Source: Lachnospiraceae bacterium (GTDB lineage Bacteria; Bacillota; Clostridia; Lachnospirales; Lachnospiraceae). Taken from it: DNA of 5,129 nucleotides. Below, one piece after another: positions 1 to 5,053 of this stretch. Below the pieces are notes generated by a model that saw only the letters and a program-made list of their open reading frames with translations, did not search any database and was not told where the DNA came from. Position 1 is the first letter of the stretch. Each line of letters begins with the position of its first letter. The stretch covers positions 1-5,129 of the forward strand of contig JAFUWM010000261.1 of NCBI GenBank assembly GCA_017483425.1, written 5' to 3'. Made by a program: the position numbers and the translations under genes.

Positions 1-8
1 AACTGAAT

Positions 9-16
9 AAAGGAGG
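9..16 (+). promoter_or_regulatory. Ribosome binding site fixing the GTG start of the reverse transcriptase
   Basis: AAAGGAGG lies 5 bases before the GTG at 22. An in-frame TGA at 4-6 excludes any start further upstream in this window, so the GTG is the only initiation codon consistent with this site. Confidence 0.8.
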
Positions 17-21
17 ACGCG

Positions 22-1236
22 GTGGAGATAGCGGACATCAACATACTGTATGACGCTTTTCGGGCTTCGATGAAAGGCAGCTCTTGGAAGCGAGAGCCGC
101 AGAAATTTGAGCATGATTGGCTATATGAGTTGTCCTGCTTGAAACACGAATTAGAGACACAGACCTATCACACGCTGCCGGGTTCAGAATTTAAGCTGAA
201 CGAGCGGGGTAAGATACGGCATATCCACGGCGGGAGAATGAGGGATAGAGTGGTAAGACACGCACTATGCGATGTGATCCTTGCCCGGTGCTTGCAGCCA
301 TACTTGATAAACAACAACGGTGCAAGCCAAAAGGGAAAGGGCTTATCATTCCAGCGCGGGCAGTTTGAGAAAGACCTGCATAACGCCTACCTCAAACGGG
401 GAAGCAACGACTTCTATATAGGCTTTGTCGATCTGTCAAAGTTTTACGACAACATACAGCACGACAAAGTAAAGGAGATGATATACCCCAAAATCCCACA
501 AGATACTTGGTGGCTCATGGACGAGATATTATCCAGCATGGAAGTGGATGTATCGTATATGTCTGACGAGCAATACAAGAACTGTTTAAGCGAGAAGTTT
601 AACAGCGTGGAGTATTACGAGACTATCCCGGATGAAGCAAAGACCGGCGAGAAGTGGATGAAAAAGTCCGTGAATATCGGCGATCAGGTGTCACAGGACA
701 TCGGCGTATTCTTTCCGCACAGGATAGACAACTACGCAAAGATCGTCCGGGGGCTAAAATTCTACGGGCGGTACATGGATGATATTTATTTCATCTGCGA
801 GACAAGGGAGGAGGCTTTGGATATTATCGCCGGGATAACGGCGCAAGCAGAAAGCCTCGGCTTATTCGTGAACGAAAAGAAAACCCACATAGTAAAAGCG
901 TCCGATACATTCAAGTATCTGCAAGTAAAATACAGGGTAACGGAGACGGGAAAGGTCATAAAGCGGATCAATCCCGCGTCAGTAACAAGGGAACGCCGGA
1001 AGCTGAAAGCCTACAAGAGACTGCTCGATAAGGGAGAAATGCCCTACGAGGATATTGAACAGGCTTATAAATCTTGGATGGGAGCTTATACACGGCTCAT
1101 GTCAAAGCAGCAGATACGGCACATGAAAGAACTCTACAAGGAGCTATTCGGAAAGGAGCCAAGATGGAAAAAAGAGCAAAAATCACATTCGCAGACGGTA
1201 GCGAGATCGAGGCAGAAGTCAACGGCAGCAGCTTGA
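22..1236 (+). CDS. Phage-encoded reverse transcriptase, DGR-like
   Basis: This is an RNA-directed DNA polymerase of 404 residues starting at GTG. RT landmarks appear in order: RDRVVRHAL (74-82), GASQKGKG (100-107), a first catalytic Asp in FVDLSKFYDNI (D137), IGDQVSQDIG (219-228), GRYMDDIYFI with the catalytic pair D253/D254, and VNEKKTHIV (283-291), followed by a thumb-like basic helical region with INPASVTRERRKLK. The G-x-x-x-SQ motif (220-225) resembles DGR reverse transcriptases, which copy a template repeat with adenine mutagenesis to diversify a tail protein. There is no maturase/HNH region of group II introns. About 45 residues (168-215) are inserted between the D137 motif and the SQ motif. 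The last 22 residues are basic and low in complexity and overlap the next gene. Polymerase identity is firm; the DGR role is inferred, and the class could instead be another phage or defence RT. Confidence 0.9.
   Translation: MEIADINILYDAFRASMKGSSWKREPQKFEHDWLYELSCLKHELETQTYHTLPGSEFKLNERGKIRHIHGGRMRDRVVRHALCDVILARCLQPYLINNNGASQKGKGLSFQRGQFEKDLHNAYLKRGSNDFYIGFVDLSKFYDNIQHDKVKEMIYPKIPQDTWWLMDEILSSMEVDVSYMSDEQYKNCLSEKFNSVEYYETIPDEAKTGEKWMKKSVNIGDQVSQDIGVFFPHRIDNYAKIVRGLKFYGRYMDDIYFICETREEALDIIAGITAQAESLGLFVNEKKTHIVKASDTFKYLQVKYRVTETGKVIKRINPASVTRERRKLKAYKRLLDKGEMPYEDIEQAYKSWMGAYTRLMSKQQIRHMKELYKELFGKEPRWKKEQKSHSQTVARSRQKSTAAA
1152..1158 (+). promoter_or_regulatory. Ribosome binding site inside the RT gene, setting the next start
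   Basis: AAAGGAG sits 5 bases before the ATG at 1164, within the coding sequence of the RT. It supports 1164 rather than the longer open frame beginning at 1074, which has no comparable site. Confidence 0.7.
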
Positions 1237-1466
1237 TTGTTGACGAGAAGCCCGATTTCCCGTCCGACTTATCGAGCGTAAAGATCGAGGACGAGGACGG
1301 AGAGCGGGAGCTTGTCAATGCGCAGCTTATCGAGTGCGCTTCCGTGGATGGCCGCTACTGGTTCTCATTCGCGGAGATTTCGGCGGCAGAGCTGGAAAAG
1401 GAAAAGACCGATGCACAGATAATCTACACCGCCCTTATGACGGACACGCTTTTAGAGGAGGAGTAA
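1164..1466 (+). CDS. Small phage protein preceding XkdX, function unknown
   Basis: This 100-residue acidic protein begins ITFADGSEIEAEVNGSSL, suggesting a small beta-rich fold, and ends in a charged helix rich in Glu (AELEKEKTD, then LLEEE). There is no signal peptide or membrane segment. The frame is open back to 1074, but the AAAGGAG at 1152-1158 points to 1164 as the start. Even so it overlaps the RT gene by 73 bases in another frame. It stops 4 bases before the XkdX-like gene, whose ribosome binding site lies in its last codons. From memory, small proteins opening with an F-x-DG-(S/T)-x-I pattern often sit just before XkdX in clostridial phages, which suggests a tail or baseplate accessory. 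That role is inference, and no biochemical function can be given. Confidence 0.75.
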   Translation: MEKRAKITFADGSEIEAEVNGSSLIVDEKPDFPSDLSSVKIEDEDGERELVNAQLIECASVDGRYWFSFAEISAAELEKEKTDAQIIYTALMTDTLLEEE

Positions 1467-1470
1467 AGCC

Positions 1471-1602
1471 ATGTTTGAGAAAGTAAAGAAGTATTATGAG
1501 CGCGGATTTTACAGCAAGGCACAGGTAGCCGACTTCGTGAAGAAAGGGAAGCTGACGGCGGAGCAGTACGAGGAGATCACCGGCGAGGCTTATGATGGCT
1601 GA
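1471..1602 (+). CDS. xkdX: XkdX-family phage protein
   Basis: This 43-residue protein begins MFEKVKKYYERGFYSKAQV and continues with KKGKLTAEQYEEITG. The pattern of an aromatic-rich amphipathic helix with YY..G.Y/F, then V..FV..G.LT..QY.EITG, is the signature of the XkdX family, named after the PBSX prophage gene of Bacillus subtilis. Members are tiny and usually encoded between tail-fibre genes and the holin/endolysin genes, exactly as here; their molecular role is not known. A strong AGGAGGAG (1456-1463) precedes the ATG by 7 bases. The TGA overlaps the next gene by 8 bases (11 if that gene starts at 1592), suggesting translational coupling. Confidence 0.88.
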   Translation: MFEKVKKYYERGFYSKAQVADFVKKGKLTAEQYEEITGEAYDG

Positions 1603-1789
1603 TCTGATCCGGGAAATTGAATACGAGCTATTTGAAAGCCAGTCCGAGATCATCCGCTTACAGAGCGAAGCGATCATCGGGCTGGTGTCGCTTATAGCAC
1701 AGCACAAGGACATAGACGATACAGATTTTGCGCCTATCAAGGAGAAAATAGACCTTGCGGCGCAGATACGGGCAGAACACGACTTATAA
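1595..1789 (+). CDS. Small helical phage protein, function unknown
   Basis: The product has 64 residues, or 65 if translation begins at the adjacent ATG at 1592. GAGG at 1585-1588 is 6 bases from the ATG at 1595 but only 3 from 1592, so the second ATG is preferred. The sequence is almost all helix-forming: a Glu-rich first half (REIEYELFESQSEII), a hydrophobic stretch (AIIGLVSLIAQ) too short and mixed to call a membrane segment, then an acidic DIDDTDF turn and a final helix. It overlaps the XkdX-like gene and precedes the XhlA-like gene by 36 bases. No family is recognised; a structural or lysis accessory role is possible by position only. Confidence 0.65.
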   Translation: MADLIREIEYELFESQSEIIRLQSEAIIGLVSLIAQHKDIDDTDFAPIKEKIDLAAQIRAEHDL

Positions 1790-1807
1790 ATCACAGCATC
1801 AATGCGG

Positions 1808-1815
1808 AAAGGAGG
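1808..1815 (+). promoter_or_regulatory. Ribosome binding site setting the XhlA-like start
   Basis: A perfect AAAGGAGG lies 10 bases before the ATG at 1826. An in-frame ATG at 1802 would place this site inside the coding sequence, so 1826 is the real start. Confidence 0.8.
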
Positions 1816-1825
1816 AACAGCATAT

Positions 1826-2134
1826 ATGAGTGAGCCGGTATCAATGGAGGTACACAATGAAGCCATGCGGAGACTGGACGCGGAGAATGACCGCCAAAAC
1901 CACCGCATTGATCTGTTGGAGCAGAACATCCGGGAGATAAGCGATCTCACAAACAATGTGGGAAAACTCGCCGTATCTATGGAGAATATGGCAAAAGAAC
2001 AGACAAGGCAGGGTGAGAGGCTGGAGGAGCTTGAAAAGCAGGACGGGAAGATGTGGCGCACGGTAGTTACCCATGTAGTCACTCTCATAGTCGGAGCGAT
2101 CATAGCCTACGCCCTATCCCATATCGGATTGTAG
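1826..2134 (+). CDS. XhlA-like phage membrane protein, probable holin accessory
   Basis: The product has 102 residues. Most of it is a long heptad-type coiled coil (roughly residues 8-75: AMRRLDAENDRQNHRIDLLE, then further helices with NNVGKLAVSMENMAKEQTR and GERLEELEKQDGKMWR). It ends in a single C-terminal membrane segment (about 80-99, VVTHVVTLIVGAIIAYAL) and a very short tail. This layout of cytoplasmic coiled coil plus C-terminal anchor matches XhlA/hemolysin-XhlA-type proteins, which sit beside holins and endolysins in Gram-positive prophages and help membrane lysis. There is no N-terminal signal. It is followed after 9 bases by another membrane protein gene. The family assignment rests on architecture and context, so a distinct family with the same layout is possible. 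Confidence 0.72.
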   Translation: MSEPVSMEVHNEAMRRLDAENDRQNHRIDLLEQNIREISDLTNNVGKLAVSMENMAKEQTRQGERLEELEKQDGKMWRTVVTHVVTLIVGAIIAYALSHIGL

Positions 2135-2143
2135 GAGCGGGCT

Positions 2144-2407
2144 ATGAAAAGGACAATGGATAAGATACTGATTGCCCTTGCCGTGTTTCTGCTGGTATTC
2201 GTGGCGGCTATGCTATGGATATACCTAAAAACAGGTGGCATCCCGGACACACTATGTACTTGCGTATTCGCGATATGCGGCGGCGAGTGCGGCGTGATGG
2301 GGTGGATAAAGACCACAAAGGAGCGTATGCGGGAACGGGAGCAGGAATTAGAGGACAGGCAGTATCAGAAAGAACAGGAGGAAAAGCAGGATGGCGGCAT
2401 TGATTGA
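2144..2407 (+). CDS. Small two-membrane-segment phage protein, holin candidate
   Basis: The product has 87 residues. The first membrane segment spans about residues 7-28 (KILIALAVFLLVFVAAMLWI). A short KTGGIPDT turn follows, then a second, less hydrophobic segment at about 37-54 with four cysteines (C38, C40, C45, C49), then WIKTTKERMREREQELEDR leading to a highly charged coiled-coil tail. Two close membrane segments with a charged tail resemble small holins. AGGAG in the preceding stop region (2133-2137) is 6 bases before the ATG. The gene end overlaps the next gene by 17 bases, so it is translationally coupled to the holin-like protein. No named family is assigned; an antiholin or spacer role is equally possible. 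Confidence 0.75.
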   Translation: MKRTMDKILIALAVFLLVFVAAMLWIYLKTGGIPDTLCTCVFAICGGECGVMGWIKTTKERMREREQELEDRQYQKEQEEKQDGGID

Positions 2408-2735
2408 CAACTGGTATCTCATTATCGCGGCGGCAGCAGTCATAGCGATAGCGGGATATGCGGTATATGTATTTATCAAGCGTCCTACCTCGGAACAGAT
2501 AAAGTCTATAAAGGAATGGCTGATCTATGCGACTGTCGAAGCGGAAAAGGCATTAGGCAGCGGCACGGGTCAATTAAAGCTGCGGTATGTCTATAATATG
2601 TTTATAGATAAATTCCCGCAGCTATCATCAATCATTACCTTTTCAATGTTTTCCGGGCTTGTGGACGAGGCACTATCAGATATGAAACGGTTACTTGAAA
2701 CCAACAAGGCAGTAACAGAATATACGGAGGTATAG
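2391..2735 (+). CDS. Phage holin, LLH-type (probable)
   Basis: The product has 114 residues. There is one strong N-terminal membrane segment (about 8-29, YLIIAAAAVIAIAGYAVYVF), followed by a cytoplasmic domain beginning SEQIKSIKEWLIYATVEAEK. That domain contains GSGTGQLKLRYVY, a FPQLSSIITFSMFSGLVDEA stretch and a final helix. The W-x-x-x-A-x-x-x-AEK...GTGQ-K...V...F pattern with a short N-terminal anchor is what I know from LLH-type phage holins of clostridial and Lactobacillus phages. It would permeabilise the cell membrane and release the endolysin. AGGAGG (2376-2381) is 9 bases before the ATG. It is placed directly before the endolysin gene (2-base gap), the classical holin-endolysin order. 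The family name is from memory and untested. Confidence 0.75.
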   Translation: MAALIDNWYLIIAAAAVIAIAGYAVYVFIKRPTSEQIKSIKEWLIYATVEAEKALGSGTGQLKLRYVYNMFIDKFPQLSSIITFSMFSGLVDEALSDMKRLLETNKAVTEYTEV

Positions 2736-2737
2736 CT

Positions 2738-3454
2738 ATGGGAGTGATTATCGGGTCAGCAAGGATTGACGAAAGAGGCAAGGCAAGCGGCGGCACGGCT
2801 GGCGATCAGAAGCAGGGAGCAACGCCGGACTACTCCGGCGAGGTATCTATGCAGAATTTCTACGTCCATTCGCAGGGCTGGAACATCCTCCGCGCCAAGA
2901 GCGCAGACCACGCCATCAAGATAGCGGCGGCTATGATTACGGCTTGCAACAATGCGAATATCGGCTACGACCAAAACCAGCGTTTAGGCGTAGTGACAAA
3001 CGGCACGGCAAGCAAGGTAAAGACGGAGTGTGATTGTTCCTCGCTCGTGCGCGAGTGTGTCAAGGAAGCAACCGGCAAGGACGCGGGGAACTTCACGACA
3101 GGCAATGAGGCAAGTATGCTGATGGCTACCGGGCTTTTCACGCAGACCGCCTACACAAGCGGCGCGACACTCTACACGGGAGACATCCTTGTTACAAAGA
3201 CAAAGGGGCATACCGTTATTGTCACGGCGGGCGCGGCGCGGACGGTCAAGGACACGGCGCAGTATTACCCGGTCTATTCGGGGAATACGGTTAGTATCGT
3301 GACCGCACTTGCAGCGGTGGGGGAGAAAGACACTTCCTACACGCACCGCTCAAAGATTGCGGCGGCGAACAGTATCACGGGCTACAAGGGTACAGCGGCG
3401 CAGAATACCTCGATGCTGAACCTTTTGAAGCAGGGGCGGCTTAAAAAAGCATAA
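2738..3454 (+). CDS. Phage endolysin, NlpC/P60-like cysteine peptidase or amidase with wall-binding tail
   Basis: The product has 238 residues. It opens with GSARIDERGKASGGTAGDQK, a conserved start of clostridial phage lysins. The catalytic domain runs to about residue 170, with the nucleophile C100 in CDCSSLV and the likely base H158 in GDILVTKTKGHTVIV. This order matches NlpC/P60 or CHAP-like enzymes that cut peptide or amide bonds in peptidoglycan. The third catalytic residue is not obvious. Residues 178-238 form one wall-binding unit (SIVTALAAVG, then IAAANSITGYKGTAAQN and MLNLLKQGRL). There is no signal peptide, so export should depend on the holin. GGAGG (2726-2730) is 7 bases before the ATG. 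It is the last gene of the operon, just ahead of a strong terminator. Whether it acts as endopeptidase or amidase cannot be told from the sequence. Confidence 0.9.
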   Translation: MGVIIGSARIDERGKASGGTAGDQKQGATPDYSGEVSMQNFYVHSQGWNILRAKSADHAIKIAAAMITACNNANIGYDQNQRLGVVTNGTASKVKTECDCSSLVRECVKEATGKDAGNFTTGNEASMLMATGLFTQTAYTSGATLYTGDILVTKTKGHTVIVTAGAARTVKDTAQYYPVYSGNTVSIVTALAAVGEKDTSYTHRSKIAAANSITGYKGTAAQNTSMLNLLKQGRLKKA

Positions 3455-3483
3455 CCCCTATACAACATTGGCCTTTCGGTGGC

Positions 3484-3534
3484 AGCGGCGGCGACTTTCC
3501 ATTTACGGATTGTTGCCGCCGCTTTATTTATTTT
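3484..3534 (+). terminator. Strong intrinsic terminator of the late operon
   Basis: AGCGGCGGCGAC (3484-3495) pairs with GTTGCCGCCGCT (3512-3523) over 12 positions with one G-U wobble and a 16-base loop. The run TTATTTATTTT (3524-3534) follows. It lies 29 bases after the endolysin stop and separates the late operon from the transposase gene. Confidence 0.88.
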
Positions 3535-3668
3535 AAGGGCAAAGTTAAAAGACGGGAGAGGAAAAGCCGATAAATAAAATACAACAGAATATCGACAAAG
3601 TGCGACAGGCGAAGCGGAACGGGAGACCGCCACCGCAAGCTGGAGGATGATTTTGAAAGGAGGAGCTT

Positions 3669-4748
3669 ATGGCAAAAAGAGAAATTCGCACTTACAGGCA
3701 CTTGACCTACACAGACAGGCTGAACATTGAGAAGTGGCTTAAAAAAGGGCTGTCAAAACAGGAGATAGCGGACAAGCTGCGGGTGAGCTTGCAGACGGTC
3801 TACCGGGAATTGAAGCGGGGAGAGTATGAAAAGCTGGACGGTGCTACTTGGGAGATGGAGACGGCATACAGCCCGGACATAGCAGAGGAAAAATACCAAA
3901 AGAATTTACGGGAGAAAGGCCCGGATTTCAAGATAGGAAGCAATCAAGAGCTTGCGGACTTCTTGGAGAAAACTATCATAGAGAAAGATTACAGCCCAGC
4001 GGCGGCACTCGCAGAAGCAAAGGCGGCGGGATATGAGGTCAACATATCCATTCCGACTTTATACAGCTATATTGAAAAAGGACTATTTGTAAACCTTACA
4101 GCAAAGCAGTTACCCCGTGGCGGGAAAAAGAAACAGCGGTACAAGACCGTGCAAAAGAAAAAAGCAAGCCGCGCACCGGCAGGGGAGAGCATAGAGAAAC
4201 GCCCGGAGGATGTGAAAGAGCGTAAAGAGTTCGGACATTGGGAGGGAGACACAGTATATAGCGGAAAAGGAAAAAAGAAAAGCAAGGCGGGGCTGCTTAC
4301 CATAACAGAGAGAAAGACAAGGAAAGAGATCATTATTAAGATACCGAACAGGAAAGCGGAGACAGTCGTTAAAGCCGTGGACGCATTAGAGCGGAGATGG
4401 GGAGCGGTAAACTTCCGGGAAGTATTCAAGAGCATAACCTTTGATAACGGTACGGAGTTTGCGGCGGCGGACGAGCTGGAGGCTTCCTGCATCAATAAGA
4501 CAATCCCCCGGACAAAGGTATATTTTGCACACCCATATAGCAGCTTTGAGCGAGGAACAAACGAGGTACAGAATGGTATGATCCGCAGGAAGCACCCGAA
4601 AGGCACGGACTTTGAGACGGTATCTAAACAGGAGCTACAGGACACCGAGGACTGGATGAACGATTACCCACGAAAGATATTAGGGTATCAGAGCAGCAAC
4701 GCGGCTTTTAACGAGGAACTGCGCAAGCTGGGAATAGCGGCGGCATAG
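3669..4748 (+). CDS. IS30-family DDE transposase, possibly the phage integration enzyme
   Basis: The product has 359 residues, a normal full length for IS30 transposases. An N-terminal helix-turn-helix (about 11-50: LTYTDRLNIEKWL, LSKQEIADKLRVSLQTVYRE) binds DNA. Residues 145-185 are a basic linker. The RNase H-fold core carries HWEGDT (D194), FDNGTEF (D259) and ERGTNEVQNGMIRR (E299), the IS30 DDE triad, followed by HPKGTDF and PRKILGYQS. All key motifs are intact with no frameshift. AAAGGAGG at 3656-3663 is 5 bases before the ATG. The gene stands alone after the lysis terminator on the same strand. IS30 enzymes join element ends of 20-30 base inverted repeats to target DNA. I found no such pair flanking just this gene, which leaves open that it moves the whole phage. 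Catalytic identity is firm; the integrase role is inference. Confidence 0.93.
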   Translation: MAKREIRTYRHLTYTDRLNIEKWLKKGLSKQEIADKLRVSLQTVYRELKRGEYEKLDGATWEMETAYSPDIAEEKYQKNLREKGPDFKIGSNQELADFLEKTIIEKDYSPAAALAEAKAAGYEVNISIPTLYSYIEKGLFVNLTAKQLPRGGKKKQRYKTVQKKKASRAPAGESIEKRPEDVKERKEFGHWEGDTVYSGKGKKKSKAGLLTITERKTRKEIIIKIPNRKAETVVKAVDALERRWGAVNFREVFKSITFDNGTEFAAADELEASCINKTIPRTKVYFAHPYSSFERGTNEVQNGMIRRKHPKGTDFETVSKQELQDTEDWMNDYPRKILGYQSSNAAFNEELRKLGIAAA

Positions 4749-4857
4749 GCTACATAATGAGACATATCATTTTCCTATCATTTATATAACATTCCCATAA
4801 CAAATACTTATAGCAGAAAGGAACGGGCAGCAGGATAACTAAACAGGGAGAAACGCA

Positions 4858-4893
4858 GACAGGCAGCGGCTTTGAGGGCTACTGTCCTTTTAT
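4858..4893 (+). terminator. Weak candidate terminator after the transposase gene
   Basis: GACAG (4858-4862) pairs with CTGTC (4882-4886) and AGC (4865-4867) pairs with GCT (4878-4880), with a 2:1 internal mismatch and a 10-base loop. CTTTTAT follows. The stem is short and the T-run is brief, so termination here would be modest. Confidence 0.35.
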
Positions 4894-4916
4894 CTTGCAA
4901 TCATTTATTATACAAC

Positions 4917-4948
4917 TTGCACAAAGAACTACAAAAATTATTGTGCAA
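4917..4948. repeat. 8-base inverted repeat, candidate element end or weak terminator
   Basis: TTGCACAA (4917-4924) and TTGTGCAA (4941-4948) are perfect inverted copies separated by 16 AT-rich bases, followed by CTTTTT. The arrangement could be a weak terminator. It could also mark the right end or the target of an IS30-type element, since these enzymes often favour palindromic targets. The repeat is real; its role is not established. Confidence 0.4.
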
Positions 4949-5014
4949 CTTTTTGGAGATTTCTTAAAACTTAATGCTTGACTTTTCAGAAGCTTCACAG
5001 ACGTGTAAAAGGGC

Positions 5015-5043
5015 TTGCATAGAAATAGCAATGCTGATATAAT
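5015..5043 (+). promoter_or_regulatory. Sigma-A-type promoter with extended -10
   Basis: TTGCAT (5015-5020) is followed by a 17-base spacer and a perfect TATAAT (5038-5043), preceded by the extended -10 element TGA (5035-5037). The -35 box matches the consensus only in TTG, but the extended -10 compensates. Transcription would begin around 5050, only a few bases before the ATG at 5054. Confidence 0.6.
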
Positions 5044-5053
5044 TCAATGGATT

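Larger units (their letters stand above)
1..4748 (+). mobile_element. Right-hand late region of a prophage (tail end, lysis cassette, transposase)
   Basis: Nine consecutive + strand genes carry phage hallmarks: an XkdX-family protein, an XhlA-like membrane protein, an LLH-type holin candidate and a cysteine endolysin, followed by an IS30-class transposase. Spacing is -73 to +36 bases up to the endolysin, typical of a phage late operon. The left limit lies outside the window. The right limit is set at the transposase stop only because the sequence turns AT-rich and non-coding there, so the true element end could lie up to about 250 bases further on. Capsid, packaging and most tail genes must lie to the left. 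Confidence 0.8.
4749..5053 (+). other. AT-rich non-coding stretch after the transposase, probable phage-host junction zone
   Basis: No convincing gene is visible on either strand. GC over 4749-5129 is about 35% by hand count, against roughly half in sampled lines of the genes to the left. The stretch holds a weak hairpin (4858-4891), an 8-base inverted repeat (4917-4948) and a promoter (5015-5043). The end of the phage or insertion element should lie somewhere here. Confidence 0.5.

Noticed and set aside
1074..1163. Longer N-terminus for the 100-residue protein
   Set aside because: It lies wholly inside the RT gene, has no ribosome binding site, and a clear AAAGGAG supports the start at 1164.
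22..1236. Group II intron-encoded protein or retron
   Set aside because: There is no maturase/HNH tail and no intron RNA domains around the gene. It is embedded in a phage operon with coupled neighbours and no msr/msd-like structured region visible in the 21 bases upstream or downstream.
1802..1825. Earlier ATG for the XhlA-like protein
   Set aside because: It would place the perfect AAAGGAGG inside the coding region; the ATG at 1826 is correctly spaced from that site.
1435..2103. 222-codon open frame on the - strand
   Set aside because: It lies antisense to four well-supported + strand genes with good ribosome binding sites, and its product is serine/arginine-rich low-complexity sequence typical of a shadow frame.
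24..3774. Identical 14-base string GGAGATAGCGGACA at 24-37 (RT) and 3761-3774 (transposase)
   Set aside because: Both encode the residues EIAD in frame, with different sequence on either side. This is best explained by shared codon habits, not by a repeat with a function.
4067..4645. 192-codon open frame on the - strand
   Set aside because: It is antisense to the conserved DDE core of the transposase, with no recognisable domain and Ser/Phe-rich content from complementing Lys/Glu-rich coding.
4777..4916. Imperfect direct repeat of ATCATTTA-type sequence at 4777-4790 and 4900-4916
   Set aside because: The match needs gaps and is AT-rich, so chance is likely; it does not frame any element.
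3535..4970. A classical stand-alone IS30 insertion with its own terminal inverted repeats
   Set aside because: No convincing inverted repeat pair was found by eye across the two flanks. This is not a computed alignment, so degenerate ends could have been missed.
4978..5009. Alternative promoter TTGACT (4978-4983) with TGTAAA (5004-5009)
   Set aside because: The -35 box is good, but the 20-base spacing and poor -10 box make it weaker than the 5015-5043 promoter.
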